From: Paraburkholderia sp. BCC1884
GTDB taxonomy: Bacteria; Pseudomonadota; Gammaproteobacteria; Burkholderiales; Burkholderiaceae
Assembly: GCF_900996225.1 (NCBI RefSeq)
Contig: NZ_CAAJGL010000068.1
Span: forward strand, 1,612,001-1,676,000
Length of the DNA stretch: 64,000 nucleotides
Reading direction: 5' to 3'
In this document: piece after piece, positions 43,431-52,661 of the stretch
Numbering within the stretch: position 1 is the first letter of the stretch
Layout: each line of letters opens with the position of its first letter
Notes under the pieces: model-generated
Databases searched by the model: none
Told to the model about the DNA's origin: nothing
The model's input: the letters and a program-made list of their open reading frames with translations, nothing else
Translations under genes and position numbers: made by a program

Positions 43431-44711
43431 CTAGCCCATGTGCAGCCGCAATACCTCGAACAATTGCGAGCACGCATACAGCAACAGCCCGATAAAGCCG
43501 CCGACGATCGTGCCGTTGATGCGGATGTATTGCAGATCCTTACCGATGTTCAGCTCGATCTGCCGCGACATCTCGCGCGCATCCCAATTCTTCACGGTAT
43601 CGCTGATATGACGCGTCAAAAAGCGCGCGAAATCCGGTGCCATGGCGCGCGCCGCGTCTTCCAGATGGTCGTTCAGCGATTGCCGCAGCGCGGGATCGTG
43701 CGCGAGTTCGCGGCCCACCCATTGGCCCATCGCCATCACGCGCGCATGCAGCGCCGAGTCGCGGCTTTCCAGATCGCGCCTGAGCCAGCCGCGCAATTCG
43801 CCCCACATGTCTTTTACGTAAGCACTGAACGCTTCGCCCTCCACCAGATAGCGCTTGAGGTCCTCGCCCTTTTGCAGGAACGCGGGATCGGTCTTGAGCT
43901 TGACGATCAGCTTCTGCGCCGCCTCGTCGAACTTCTGGCGCCACTGATGCGCCGGGTTCTCGCTGATCTGTTCGAGCATCCGGTTCACCGCGTTGGCGAT
44001 CGCTTCGGCGCCTTTCTCGCCGAGCCAGGCCGAGGGCAGCATCTTCTCCATCTTCGGATACTCGCTCTTCACCCAATCGACGATCCGTTCCGCGATAAAC
44101 TCGCGCGCCTGCGGTTGCGCAAGCAGCGCCACCACCTGTTCGATGCCGGCATCGAGCAGTTCCTGGTGGCGGTCGTCTTTGGTGAGCGTGTCGAGAATCG
44201 CGCCCATCGATTGCGAGAGATCGACTTTGGTCAGCACGTCGCGCAAGGCGTCCTTGATGAAAACGTGGATGCGCACGTCGTCGGTGAGTTCGAGAATCCC
44301 GCTGGTGAGTTTGACGACGTAGTCGCCCAGGCGCGCGCTGTTGGCGGGCTCGCTCAGCCAGCCGGTGATGCTGCGCGCCGGATCGTGCTTCTGGATCAGG
44401 CCGACCAGCGAAGGCACGTCGAGAAACTTGTCCTGCACGAAGACGGCCAGGTTGTCGGCGATCTTGTGCTTGTTCCTCGGGATGATCGCGGTATGCGCGG
44501 AAACCACGGGAATCGGCACGCGACGAAACAGGGCGGCGACCGCGAACCAGTCGGCCAGTGCGCCGACCATCGCAGCCTCGGCCACCGCCTTGATGCCGTC
44601 GACCCATAGGCCGCGCGGCATGAAGGCCGTCACCACGAACACGCATGCGGCGGCGAGCAGAAGCAGTAAGGGCGTGCGTTTGGCCTTCTTCAGTTCGATT
44701 GCTTTGGTCAT
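43431..44711 (-). CDS. DUF445 inner-membrane protein
   Basis: 426 residues. An N-terminal hairpin of hydrophobic helices (about 12-32, 38-56) with the family motif GALADWFAVAALFR, then a long, mostly helical region with charged amphipathic segments, and a C-terminal membrane helix (GTIVGGFIGLLLYACSQLF, about 400-420). Typical DUF445 (YjiN-like) topology. Role unknown; YjiN is linked to envelope or zinc functions by some studies but not established. ATG 44711 (MTKAIELKKAKR) is chosen; in-frame ATG 44819 gives an unrelated extension. Confidence 0.87.
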   Translation of the reverse strand: MTKAIELKKAKRTPLLLLLAAACVFVVTAFMPRGLWVDGIKAVAEAAMVGALADWFAVAALFRRVPIPVVSAHTAIIPRNKHKIADNLAVFVQDKFLDVPSLVGLIQKHDPARSITGWLSEPANSARLGDYVVKLTSGILELTDDVRIHVFIKDALRDVLTKVDLSQSMGAILDTLTKDDRHQELLDAGIEQVVALLAQPQAREFIAERIVDWVKSEYPKMEKMLPSAWLGEKGAEAIANAVNRMLEQISENPAHQWRQKFDEAAQKLIVKLKTDPAFLQKGEDLKRYLVEGEAFSAYVKDMWGELRGWLRRDLESRDSALHARVMAMGQWVGRELAHDPALRQSLNDHLEDAARAMAPDFARFLTRHISDTVKNWDAREMSRQIELNIGKDLQYIRINGTIVGGFIGLLLYACSQLFEVLRLHMG

Positions 44712-44951
44712 CGGCGGTGGGGCGGCGGGTCCAGGTCGATAGGGAAATGCGCGGAGCAACGCGGTGCGCTCGACGCGCGCGTTCAGACACGCGAGTGTAG
44801 CGCCGCTCGCGAGACTCATGGGCGAGGTGGAGGCGACGCGGCTGGTCGCGTGGGCGCGGTAACATCTACGGTTAGACTGCGGGGTCCTGCGTCGGGGTGA
44901 AGGCCCGTGCGGGCGTCAGGTGAAAAGGCAATTGAACGGAATGGAGGCACA

Positions 44952-46094
44952 GTGATCAGGTTTCTGCACACCGCGGACTGGCAGATCGGCACGCAATTCG
45001 GCCAGTTCGAGCCGGACGAAGCCGCGCATCTCGCGCAAGCGCGTTTCGAAACCGTGCGCCGGATCGCGGCCGAAGCGGCGGCGCGCAAGGTCGACGCCGT
45101 GCTGGTCGCGGGCGATGTATTCGATCTGCAAACCGTTTCGGACACGGTGATCCGCCGTTTGTTCGGCGCATTGCAGGCATTCTCCGGCCCGTGGATCATG
45201 CTGCCGGGCAACCACGACGCCGCGCTGGTCGAGAGCGTGTGGACCCGCGCACAGCGGCTCAACTGCGTCGCGCCAAATGTGCGGCTGGTGCTGGAAGCGG
45301 GCGTCGTGCTGCTGGACGACTGCCGCTGCGCGTTGCTGTGCGCGCCGCTCACGCAACGCATCACCTACGACGACACCACCGGCTTCTTCGATACCACGCA
45401 GACGCCGGCCGGCTATCACCGCGTCGGGCTCGCGCACGGCAGCGTGAGCGGCATCCTGCAGGAAGGCATCGATTCGTCGAACCCGATTGCGCCGACGCGC
45501 GCCGCGAGCGCGCGGCTCGACTATCTCGCGCTCGGCGACTGGCACGGCCATCTGCGCGTCGACGAACGCATCTGGTATGCGGGCACGCATGAGCAGGACC
45601 GCTTTCGCGCCAACGATCCCGGTTTCATGCTCGATGTCACGCTGAGTGAGCCGGGCGCCGTGCCGGTGGTCGAACCGGTGCGGGTCGGTCAATATCAATG
45701 GCATCGCTGGGACGAAACGATCTCGGTGTCGAGCGACGTGGATGCGCTCAAGGCGCGTCTCGCCGCGTTGGGCGGCCACGACGTGCTGCGGGTCGCCGTG
45801 AGCGGCACGACGGCGCTCGCGGATGCCGAGGCGATCCACGTGGCCGTCGAAGAAACCCGCGCGCGGGTACGGGCGCTGCGCGTCGATCTGAGCGCCCTGC
45901 AGGTGCTGCCCACCGCCGACGATCTCGCCGAACTCGGCGCGCAAAGCGGCTATCTGGCCAAGGTAGTGGCGCGCTTGCGCGGCCTGCAGGAAGACCCGCA
46001 GTCCGATCCGCAACAGATCAAGCGCGCGGCCGAGGCCTTGCTGCTGCTGGCGCGTTTTCAACGTGAATTGCCGCGCGAAGCGAGGTCCGCATGA
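44952..46094 (+). CDS. SbcD/Mre11-like DNA exonuclease-type phosphoesterase
   Basis: 380 residues. Calcineurin-like core: FLHTADWQIGTQF (first metal motif), VLVAGDVFDLQ (GD), LPGNHDAALV (GNHD), then GDWHGH. In SbcD and Mre11 the first motif is D-x-H; here it is D-x-Q, so one canonical metal ligand is replaced. A C-terminal accessory part (about 270-380) is not a clear SbcD cap domain. GTG 44952 follows GGAGG by 4 bases; it matches the conserved start. Its stop overlaps the start of the ATPase gene (ATGA), a translationally coupled SbcCD-type pair, and so it probably acts in DNA end or hairpin processing. Confidence 0.83.
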   Translation: MIRFLHTADWQIGTQFGQFEPDEAAHLAQARFETVRRIAAEAAARKVDAVLVAGDVFDLQTVSDTVIRRLFGALQAFSGPWIMLPGNHDAALVESVWTRAQRLNCVAPNVRLVLEAGVVLLDDCRCALLCAPLTQRITYDDTTGFFDTTQTPAGYHRVGLAHGSVSGILQEGIDSSNPIAPTRAASARLDYLALGDWHGHLRVDERIWYAGTHEQDRFRANDPGFMLDVTLSEPGAVPVVEPVRVGQYQWHRWDETISVSSDVDALKARLAALGGHDVLRVAVSGTTALADAEAIHVAVEETRARVRALRVDLSALQVLPTADDLAELGAQSGYLAKVVARLRGLQEDPQSDPQQIKRAAEALLLLARFQRELPREARSA

Positions 46095-48715
46095 AACTGA
46101 ACAGTATCGCGATTCAGGAATTCAAACAGTTCAGCGGACGGCTCGTGATCGACGATCTGCAGCCCGGCCTCAATCTCTTTGTCGGGCCGAACGAGGCCGG
46201 CAAGAGCACGATTGCGGAAGCCGTGCGCGCGGTGTTTCTGGAACGCTACAAGGCTTCGCATCTGAAGGATCTGTTGCCGTGGGGCAAGGCGAGCGGACAG
46301 CCCTCGGTTGAAGTGAACTTCGAACTGGACGGCGCCGCCTGCCGTTTGTCGAAGCAGTTCGTCACGCGCCAGCGCTGTGAGCTGAAGATCGGCCAGAACG
46401 TGTTCGGTGAAGACGAAGCTGAAGACAGGCTCGCCGCATTGCTCGGTTTTTCGCGCGCCGCACGCGGGCCGCTGAAGGCCGAAAACGCGGGCGTGCCAGG
46501 TCTCCTGTGGGTGCAGCAAGGCGGCACGCAGGACGTGCGCGACTCCACCGGACACGCGGCGCAGTATCTGCGCGATGCCTTATCGCAACTTTCGGGCAGC
46601 AGCGAATCGGCCGGCGAGGATGCATTGATCGCCGCCGTGCAGCGCGAGCTTCGTCAATTGCTCACCGCGCGCACGCAGAAGTCCACCGGGCCGCTTGCCG
46701 AGGCCGAGCAGACCCTGCTCGCGCTGAGCGCGGAGCGCGACGAACTGCAACAACAGCGCCAGCAGTTCGAGGAGAACATCGCGCGTCTGGCCACGCAGCA
46801 AGAGAGCTTCGACGACACCCAGCGCAAGCGTCCGTGGGAGCTTCACGAGCAGAAGGCCTTGCTTGCGCAGCAACGCGCCGATGCCGCCGCGGAACTCGAA
46901 CGTAGTCTGCAAGGGCTTGCGCAATCGGTGCAGGTCAGCGAAGCGGGTCTCGCGCTGTCGCTGCAGCAGGAACATGGCGCGACCGAACTGGAAGCGGCCG
47001 TCGCGCGGGAGCGCCAGCAACTCGACGCGGCTCGCGCCGAGGTCGCGGCCGCGCAGAGCGAGCACGCTCAGGCGGCGTCGAGTGTGACGCAATTCGAACA
47101 GGCGGCGGCTGCGGCCGGCCGCGCACTCGAACTGGCGAACGCCGCCGTGACCGCGGCCGATTTGCGCAGCCAGATCGGTTTCCATCGCGACGAGTGCGCA
47201 CGGCTCGACACGGCGATTGCCGCGGCTGCCCAGGCGAACGACGCAGTGCTGGAAGCCGCGCGTGCCGCAGCCGGGCTCGAAGTCGACGAGGCGAAACTCA
47301 GGCGCCTTGCCTTGCTCGAAAGCGAGTTGACCGTGCTGCGCGCGCGCACCGAAGCGGCGATGACGCGTATCGAATATCGGCTGACCAGCACGATCACCGT
47401 GGGCGATGCACCGGTGAGCGGCGAGGGCGTGTTGCGCCTCGACGAAGAGAAGCGGATCGGTCTCGGCGATCTTGGCGAATTGCGCGTGATTCCCGGTGTC
47501 TCCGATCTGCCCGCCCGGCTGTCCGAACTCGCTTCTCTCGAAGCTCAGCATGGGCAGTTGCTGCAGGCGCTCGGCGTCGCTTCGCTTGCCGTAGCCGAGT
47601 CGAGGCGCGAGCAATGGCAAGCCCTGGTCGCGCAGCAGAAAAGCCAGGCGAAAATTCTCGATGTGCATGCGCCCAAGGGAATCGACGCGCTACGCGCCGC
47701 ATCGGCGTCGGCGACGGCGCGCCTGCAGACTTTCAACGACCGGCTCGCGAATCTGCCCGACGTGTCCGCCGCCCTGCCGCTCGACGAAGCGCGCCGCAAC
47801 GCCGACATCGCTCGCGATGCGCTCGACGCGGCACGAAAAGTCCTGACGCATGCCGGTGAAAAACGATCGACCGGTGTCGCCACCGCCGAATCGCTCGCGG
47901 CGCAACTGCAACGTAAGGAAGCGCAACTCGATGACGAAACGTTCCGCCGTAATCGTGCGCAGTGGCAGACGAAGCTCGTCGAGCAGCGCGTGCAACTGGA
48001 AGCGTTGAGAAAGCAGCACGACGCGCGCGAGCGTGAATTGCAGGCGGTGCGTCTGGACGATCCCGCCGCCGAGGCGAAGCGTTATCGCGCGTCGGCGGAG
48101 CTTGCGCGCAGCGAACAGCATGAGCGTCAGGTGCGGATCGCGCAGTTGCGCAGCCAGCTGGAAACGGTGGGCGCGTCGGGGCTGGGCGAACGTCTCGCCA
48201 CGGTGGAAGCGAAGCTCGAACAGGCCACGCGTCGTAAAGACGAACTCAGCCTGCGGGCAAGCGCGCTGAGTCTGCTCGACGAAGTGCTGGTCGACGAACG
48301 CGACGCGGCGGTTGCGCAATTGCGCGCGCCGTTGACCGAGCGGCTCGGCCACTACCTGAAGCGGATTTTCCCGCAATCGACCATTGCGCTCGGCGACGAT
48401 CTGAGTCCCGCCACGCTGGACCGCTTTGGTCGCGCGGACACGCTCGACGCGTTGAGTTTCGGCACGCGCGAACAGCTCGGCATTCTGACGCGGCTCGCGT
48501 ACGCGGACCTGCTGAAGGCCTCAGGCCGTCCCACTTTGCTCATGCTCGACGACGCCGCCGTCCATACCGACGCCGCGCGCCGCGACGCCATCAAGCGTGC
48601 GTTGCTGGACGCGGCCACGCGGCATCAGATTCTGGTGTTCACGTGCCATCCTGAGTTGTGGGACGATCTCGGCGTGAGACAGCGCGCCATCGACGATCTG
48701 AAGGTGGCAGCCTGA
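46091..48715 (+). CDS. SbcC/Rad50-like ATPase lacking a zinc hook
   Basis: 874 residues. Walker A is GPNEAGKST at residues 32-40. Long coiled coils fill about 200-395 and 500-730. At the C-terminus are a signature-like motif (LSFGTREQLGIL) and Walker B (LLMLDDA). Rad50/SbcC normally carries a CxxC zinc hook at the coiled-coil tip; the four Cys here are isolated, with no CxxC. Instead a compact beta-rich segment (about 425-475, TSTITVGDAPVSG and RIGLGDLGELRVIPG) lies in the middle, as in a hinge. Walker B has Asp-Asp where Asp-Glu is usual. It is paired with the phosphoesterase by a 4-base overlap. Confidence 0.86.
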   Translation: MKLNSIAIQEFKQFSGRLVIDDLQPGLNLFVGPNEAGKSTIAEAVRAVFLERYKASHLKDLLPWGKASGQPSVEVNFELDGAACRLSKQFVTRQRCELKIGQNVFGEDEAEDRLAALLGFSRAARGPLKAENAGVPGLLWVQQGGTQDVRDSTGHAAQYLRDALSQLSGSSESAGEDALIAAVQRELRQLLTARTQKSTGPLAEAEQTLLALSAERDELQQQRQQFEENIARLATQQESFDDTQRKRPWELHEQKALLAQQRADAAAELERSLQGLAQSVQVSEAGLALSLQQEHGATELEAAVARERQQLDAARAEVAAAQSEHAQAASSVTQFEQAAAAAGRALELANAAVTAADLRSQIGFHRDECARLDTAIAAAAQANDAVLEAARAAAGLEVDEAKLRRLALLESELTVLRARTEAAMTRIEYRLTSTITVGDAPVSGEGVLRLDEEKRIGLGDLGELRVIPGVSDLPARLSELASLEAQHGQLLQALGVASLAVAESRREQWQALVAQQKSQAKILDVHAPKGIDALRAASASATARLQTFNDRLANLPDVSAALPLDEARRNADIARDALDAARKVLTHAGEKRSTGVATAESLAAQLQRKEAQLDDETFRRNRAQWQTKLVEQRVQLEALRKQHDARERELQAVRLDDPAAEAKRYRASAELARSEQHERQVRIAQLRSQLETVGASGLGERLATVEAKLEQATRRKDELSLRASALSLLDEVLVDERDAAVAQLRAPLTERLGHYLKRIFPQSTIALGDDLSPATLDRFGRADTLDALSFGTREQLGILTRLAYADLLKASGRPTLLMLDDAAVHTDAARRDAIKRALLDAATRHQILVFTCHPELWDDLGVRQRAIDDLKVAA

Positions 48716-48749
48716 GCACGGCATTCAATCATTCCGGGGACGGGACGTC

Positions 48750-49574
48750 ATGAGCGAGCTTTACCGAGGCATGGATCAAACGGCGCTGCGTGCCGCTTAC
48801 GACAATGTGGCCGCCGTCGCGGACGTGGCCGCGCGCATGCTCGGCTTCCAGGCGCGCAGCGCAGCGCTGTATTCGGCGACAACGTGCCGGCGCGACGTGC
48901 AATATGGACCGCAGCCGCGTCAGCGTTTCGACTGGCTGCCTTGCGGCCGGCCAGACGCGCCGGTTTTCGTGTTCATCCACGGCGGTTACTGGCAGGCGCG
49001 TAGCAAGGAAGATTTCGCGTTCGTCGCGAGCGGACCGCTCGGTTGCGGCTTTAACGTGGTGCTCGCCGAGTACACGCTGGCGCCCGAGGCATCGATGACC
49101 GGAATCGTCGGCGAGATCGGCGCGCTGTTGACGGCGCTGGCGGAGGATCGGGAAGGACTCGGCACGCGTGGTCCGATCTGTCTTGCGGGACACTCGGCGG
49201 GCGGCCAACTGAGTGCGTTATATCGGGCACACGAGTCGGTCGTGCATGCCATGCCGATCAGCGCGCTGGTCGATCTCGAACCGATCGCGATGTCGTGGCT
49301 CAACGACAAACTGCAACTCACGCCCGAAGAGATCGACGCGTATAGCCCGATGCGTCACATCGGCCACGGCGTGCCGATGACGATCAGCGTCGGTACGGCG
49401 GAATTGGCGGAACTGGTCCGGCATTCGGAAGAATACGCAACGGCATGTCGGCAGGCGGGCGAGCGCGTTGAATTCGTCCCGCTGCCCGGCTGCAATCACT
49501 TCACGATCCTGGACGACCTCGCGCTGCCCGACGGTGTGCAGATGCGGGCGCTGCTCGACGCCATGGCCGTCTGA
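48750..49574 (+). CDS. Alpha/beta hydrolase, kynurenine-formamidase-like
   Basis: 274 residues. The oxyanion-hole motif HGGYWQ and the nucleophile elbow AGHSAGGQ (Ser) belong to the HGGxW subgroup that includes eukaryotic-type kynurenine formamidase and other arylformamidases. A catalytic His is plausible in GCNHFTILDD and Asp near residue 215. N-formyl-kynurenine hydrolysis is possible, but no other kynurenine gene is adjacent. It begins 34 bases after the SbcC-like gene and may be cotranscribed. Confidence 0.85.
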   Translation: MSELYRGMDQTALRAAYDNVAAVADVAARMLGFQARSAALYSATTCRRDVQYGPQPRQRFDWLPCGRPDAPVFVFIHGGYWQARSKEDFAFVASGPLGCGFNVVLAEYTLAPEASMTGIVGEIGALLTALAEDREGLGTRGPICLAGHSAGGQLSALYRAHESVVHAMPISALVDLEPIAMSWLNDKLQLTPEEIDAYSPMRHIGHGVPMTISVGTAELAELVRHSEEYATACRQAGERVEFVPLPGCNHFTILDDLALPDGVQMRALLDAMAV

Positions 49575-49602
49575 CGCATGCGCGGGTGCGGATGAAAGCG
49601 CG

Positions 49603-51306
49603 TTACCCGTACCAGCGTGGCGTATAAACCCACGGCGCGCCGTTGACGAATTTGCGCGTGGTCGACGAGCCCACGATCACCATCGTGCGCATATCCACAT
49701 CCGCCGAGCGCAGTTCGCCCAGCGTGACCGTACGCAGCGTGCCGCCCGGTCTGCCGATGTCGCGCCCCAGCACCACCTGGGTGGTGGGCGCGCGAAACTC
49801 CCGCACGATATCCAGCGCCTTATCGAGTTGCCACGGCCGCGCGCGCGAAATCGGGTTGTAGAAAGCCATCACCAGGTCTGCTTCCGCGGCATGGCGCAGG
49901 CGTTTTTCGATGATCGTCCACGGCTTCAGGTTGTCGGATAGCGACAGCATGCAGAAGTCGTGGCCCAGCGGCGCGCCGGCTTGCGCAGCGGTGGCCATGG
50001 CCGCCGAGACGCCCGGTACGATCACCAGTTCCACGGCGGCCCACGCGGGGTCTTGCGCGTCTTCCAGCGCCTCGAGCACGGCGGCGGCCATCGCGAACAC
50101 GCCAGGATCGCCGGACGACACCATCACCACCGAGCGTCCCGTACTCGCCAGTTCGAACGCATGCCGTGCGCGTTGCAGTTCCTCGCGATTGTCCGTGCCG
50201 TGCACGCGCTGATCCGCGCGCAATGGGCCGGCCATTTTCACGTAGGTTTCGTAGCCGAGAATGTCGGTGGCGTCGGTCAGCGCCTTGCGCGCTGCGGGCA
50301 CCATCAACTCGGCGCTGCCGGGGCCCAGCCCGATCACGGTCAGGCGCCCGCGCGCACGGCCGATCGTGTCCGCATCCACGGCGAGCGGTGTCAAGGCGAG
50401 GGCGACGCCCGCGTGGGCGTCGTCGTGCAGCGTCTCGTACGGGATGCGCAGTGCGGCATGTAGCAAACCGGCTGGCGGAGCACCATCTTCTGCAACGGTC
50501 TGTGCAAAGCGCAGCGGTACGTTCAGGCTCGCAGCGGCTTGCGCGAGCGCCGCGTCCGCCATTCGTCCGGACGAAGCAAGCAAGGCCGCCAACGAAAGCG
50601 TGGCGAGACCGTGTCGATCCAATGCGGCCTGCACGTGGGCGGCGATCGTAGCGCCGTCGTCTGTATCCGTCACCGCGGCCACCACGCTACGGGGATGAAT
50701 CACCAACTCATCTTCACGGCCATTCCATGCGCGCGGCGTCACGCGAATCGCCAGACGCGCGGATGCCGAGCGCGGCAACTGTGCGTCGTCGAGCCAGGGC
50801 GCTTGACCTTCGACGCGCGTGCTCTCGCCGCTCAGCAGATCGGACACGAAGCGCTTGCCCTGGCCGATATCCGCGAGCGCATAGCCCTCGGGCGGATTCA
50901 GCACGCAAGTGCCGAAGCGCAACTCGCCGCTGGTGGTGATCGCGGGCGATACGCCGAGCGCCGCCGCCATCTCGCGCGCCATCACGTTGACACCGGCCAG
51001 TCCGCCGAGTAACGGCACGACTGCGCTGCCGTCTTCGGCGACCGCCAGCACGGGCGGCTCGACGCCTTTGTTGGCCAACAGCGGCGCGAGGCAACGGATC
51101 ACGATACCGGCCGCGCACAAGGCGACGATCGGCGTGCCGCTCGCATACAGTTCGCGCAGATGCGTGCTCAGGTCGGTGTACGCAACGTCGGCCTCCACGC
51201 GTCCACGCAGCGCATGCACCTGACTCGCCGCGTAGAGCAGCTGGATGCGCCGCGCGGTGTCCAGCGCGCCCGCACCGAGAATCACGATGGCGGGCGTCGT
51301 CGTCAT
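49603..51306 (-). CDS. cobJ: CbiG-CobJ fusion: precorrin-3B C17-methyltransferase
   Basis: 567 residues. Residues about 1-315 are a CbiG-type protein (N-terminal [17 protein letters not shown], central [11 protein letters not shown] and [19 protein letters not shown]-terminal domain to about 310); residues 325-567 are a SAM-dependent tetrapyrrole methylase with [38 protein letters not shown] and [12 protein letters not shown]. CobJ makes the C17 methylation and ring contraction of precorrin-3B. The ATG at 51306 overlaps cobI's stop by 4 bases; ATG 51315 also has a GGGGGA before it. Last gene of the riboswitch-controlled operon. The fusion with CbiG is discussed under findings. Confidence 0.93.
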   Translation of the reverse strand: MTTTPAIVILGAGALDTARRIQLLYAASQVHALRGRVEADVAYTDLSTHLRELYASGTPIVALCAAGIVIRCLAPLLANKGVEPPVLAVAEDGSAVVPLLGGLAGVNVMAREMAAALGVSPAITTSGELRFGTCVLNPPEGYALADIGQGKRFVSDLLSGESTRVEGQAPWLDDAQLPRSASARLAIRVTPRAWNGREDELVIHPRSVVAAVTDTDDGATIAAHVQAALDRHGLATLSLAALLASSGRMADAALAQAAASLNVPLRFAQTVAEDGAPPAGLLHAALRIPYETLHDDAHAGVALALTPLAVDADTIGRARGRLTVIGLGPGSAELMVPAARKALTDATDILGYETYVKMAGPLRADQRVHGTDNREELQRARHAFELASTGRSVVMVSSGDPGVFAMAAAVLEALEDAQDPAWAAVELVIVPGVSAAMATAAQAGAPLGHDFCMLSLSDNLKPWTIIEKRLRHAAEADLVMAFYNPISRARPWQLDKALDIVREFRAPTTQVVLGRDIGRPGGTLRTVTLGELRSADVDMRTMVIVGSSTTRKFVNGAPWVYTPRWYG

Positions 51307-52034
51307 CCTTGCCATTTTTCCCCCGGCACGACCAGCAGCGAGAAATAGGGCGACGCCATCGGATCGACGTCGGCGAGCGGCACGATGCGTTGATTGCCCA
51401 TCGTCGCGCGCTCGACGTACAACGCGCGATCCGCGAGACCGAGTTCGCCGAGCACGCGCCGCACCTTGTCGAAGTTGCGGCCGAGTTTCATCACGACGGC
51501 GGCGTCGGCATCCGCGAGACGGCGGCGCAAATCTTCTTCCGGCAGCACGCCGGAGAGCACCGACAGACTCTGATTGCGATACACCAGCGGCGAGCCGAGC
51601 ACGGCCGCGCCACCCAGCATGGAGCACACGCCGGGCACGACTTCGCTCTCGTAGCGAGCCGCGAGCCGGTCGTGCAGATACATGTACGAGCCGTAGAAGA
51701 ACGGATCGCCTTCGCAGATCACGGCGACGTCGCGGCCTTCTTCGAGATGGGCAGCCACGACTTCCGCCGCCGTGTCGTAAAAGTCGGCGATGATCGCTTC
51801 ATACGACAACGGCGGTTCCAGCGCCTCCGTGGTCACGGGATACACGAGCGGCAAGTGCCGCTGCGCGTCGTGCAGATGCGCTTCGATAATACTGAACGCG
51901 TTGCCTTTCTTACCCTTCGCGACGAAGTACGCGACCACGTGTGCCGCCTTCAGCAGACGCAACGCTTTCAGCGTGATGAGTTCCGGATCGCCGGGGCCGA
52001 CGCCAAGCCCGAACAACCGTCCTTGCTGCGCCAT
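51303..52034 (-). CDS. cobI: Precorrin-2 C20-methyltransferase
   Basis: 243 residues. Tetrapyrrole methylase fold: [22 protein letters not shown] (SAM/substrate loop), YHDRL-like [19 protein letters not shown], and [20 protein letters not shown]. It adds the C20 methyl group to precorrin-2, a committed step in corrin formation. ATG 52034 is directly adjacent to the cobH stop (TAAATG), so translation is coupled. Confidence 0.95.
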   Translation of the reverse strand: MAQQGRLFGLGVGPGDPELITLKALRLLKAAHVVAYFVAKGKKGNAFSIIEAHLHDAQRHLPLVYPVTTEALEPPLSYEAIIADFYDTAAEVVAAHLEEGRDVAVICEGDPFFYGSYMYLHDRLAARYESEVVPGVCSMLGGAAVLGSPLVYRNQSLSVLSGVLPEEDLRRRLADADAAVVMKLGRNFDKVRRVLGELGLADRALYVERATMGNQRIVPLADVDPMASPYFSLLVVPGEKWQG

Positions 52035-52661
52035 TTATTCGATCTCCGTTGCGAGCGCATTGACGGCGGCGGCCGCCATCGCGCTGCCGCCGCGACGGCC
52101 GTTCACCACCACGTAAGGCACGCCGCGGCTATTGTCTGCGAGCATCGCTTTCGATTCGGCCGCGCCGACAAAGCCCACTGGAAAGCCGAGTATCAAGGCG
52201 GGCTTCGGCGCGCCGGCGTCGAGCATATCGAGCAGATGGAAGAGGGCCGTCGGTGCATTGCCGATCACGACGACGCTGCCCGCCAGTTGCGCACGCCACA
52301 ATTCAAGTGCCGCAGCCGAGCGCGTATTGCCGAGTTCGCGAGCCAGCGTCGGCACGTCGGGATGGGTGAGCGTGCAGATCACTTCGTTGGCGGCGGGCAG
52401 CCGCGCGCGCGTGATGCCTTGCGCGACCATGCCGGCGTCGCACAGAATCGGCGCGCCTTGCGCGAGTGCCGTGCGTCCTGCCGCGCCCGCAGCGGCGGAA
52501 AACTGCAGATCGTCGACCACGTCGACCATGCCGCACGCGTGGATCACGCGCACCGCGAGTTTTTCGAGGTCGGCGGGGATGCGCGACAAGTCGGCCTCCG
52601 CACGGATCGTCGCGAAGGATTGGCGGTAGATCTCTTGACCGTCGCGAATGTAATCAAGCAT
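52035..52661 (-). CDS. cobH: Precorrin-8X methylmutase
   Basis: 208 residues. Starts with MLDYIRDGQEIYRQSF and has the CbiC/CobH motif VRVIHACGMVD (catalytic His), PILCDAGMVAQGI and ILGFPVGFVGAAESK, then a GRRGGS loop. It moves the methyl group from C11 to C12, giving hydrogenobyrinic acid. It overlaps the end of cobG by 8 bases. Confidence 0.96.
   Translation of the reverse strand: MLDYIRDGQEIYRQSFATIRAEADLSRIPADLEKLAVRVIHACGMVDVVDDLQFSAAAGAAGRTALAQGAPILCDAGMVAQGITRARLPAANEVICTLTHPDVPTLARELGNTRSAAALELWRAQLAGSVVVIGNAPTALFHLLDMLDAGAPKPALILGFPVGFVGAAESKAMLADNSRGVPYVVVNGRRGGSAMAAAAVNALATEIE

Noticed and set aside
49603..51627. Longer start for the CbiG-CobJ gene
   Set aside because: The extra codons run back into cobI on the same strand and are its out-of-frame shadow.
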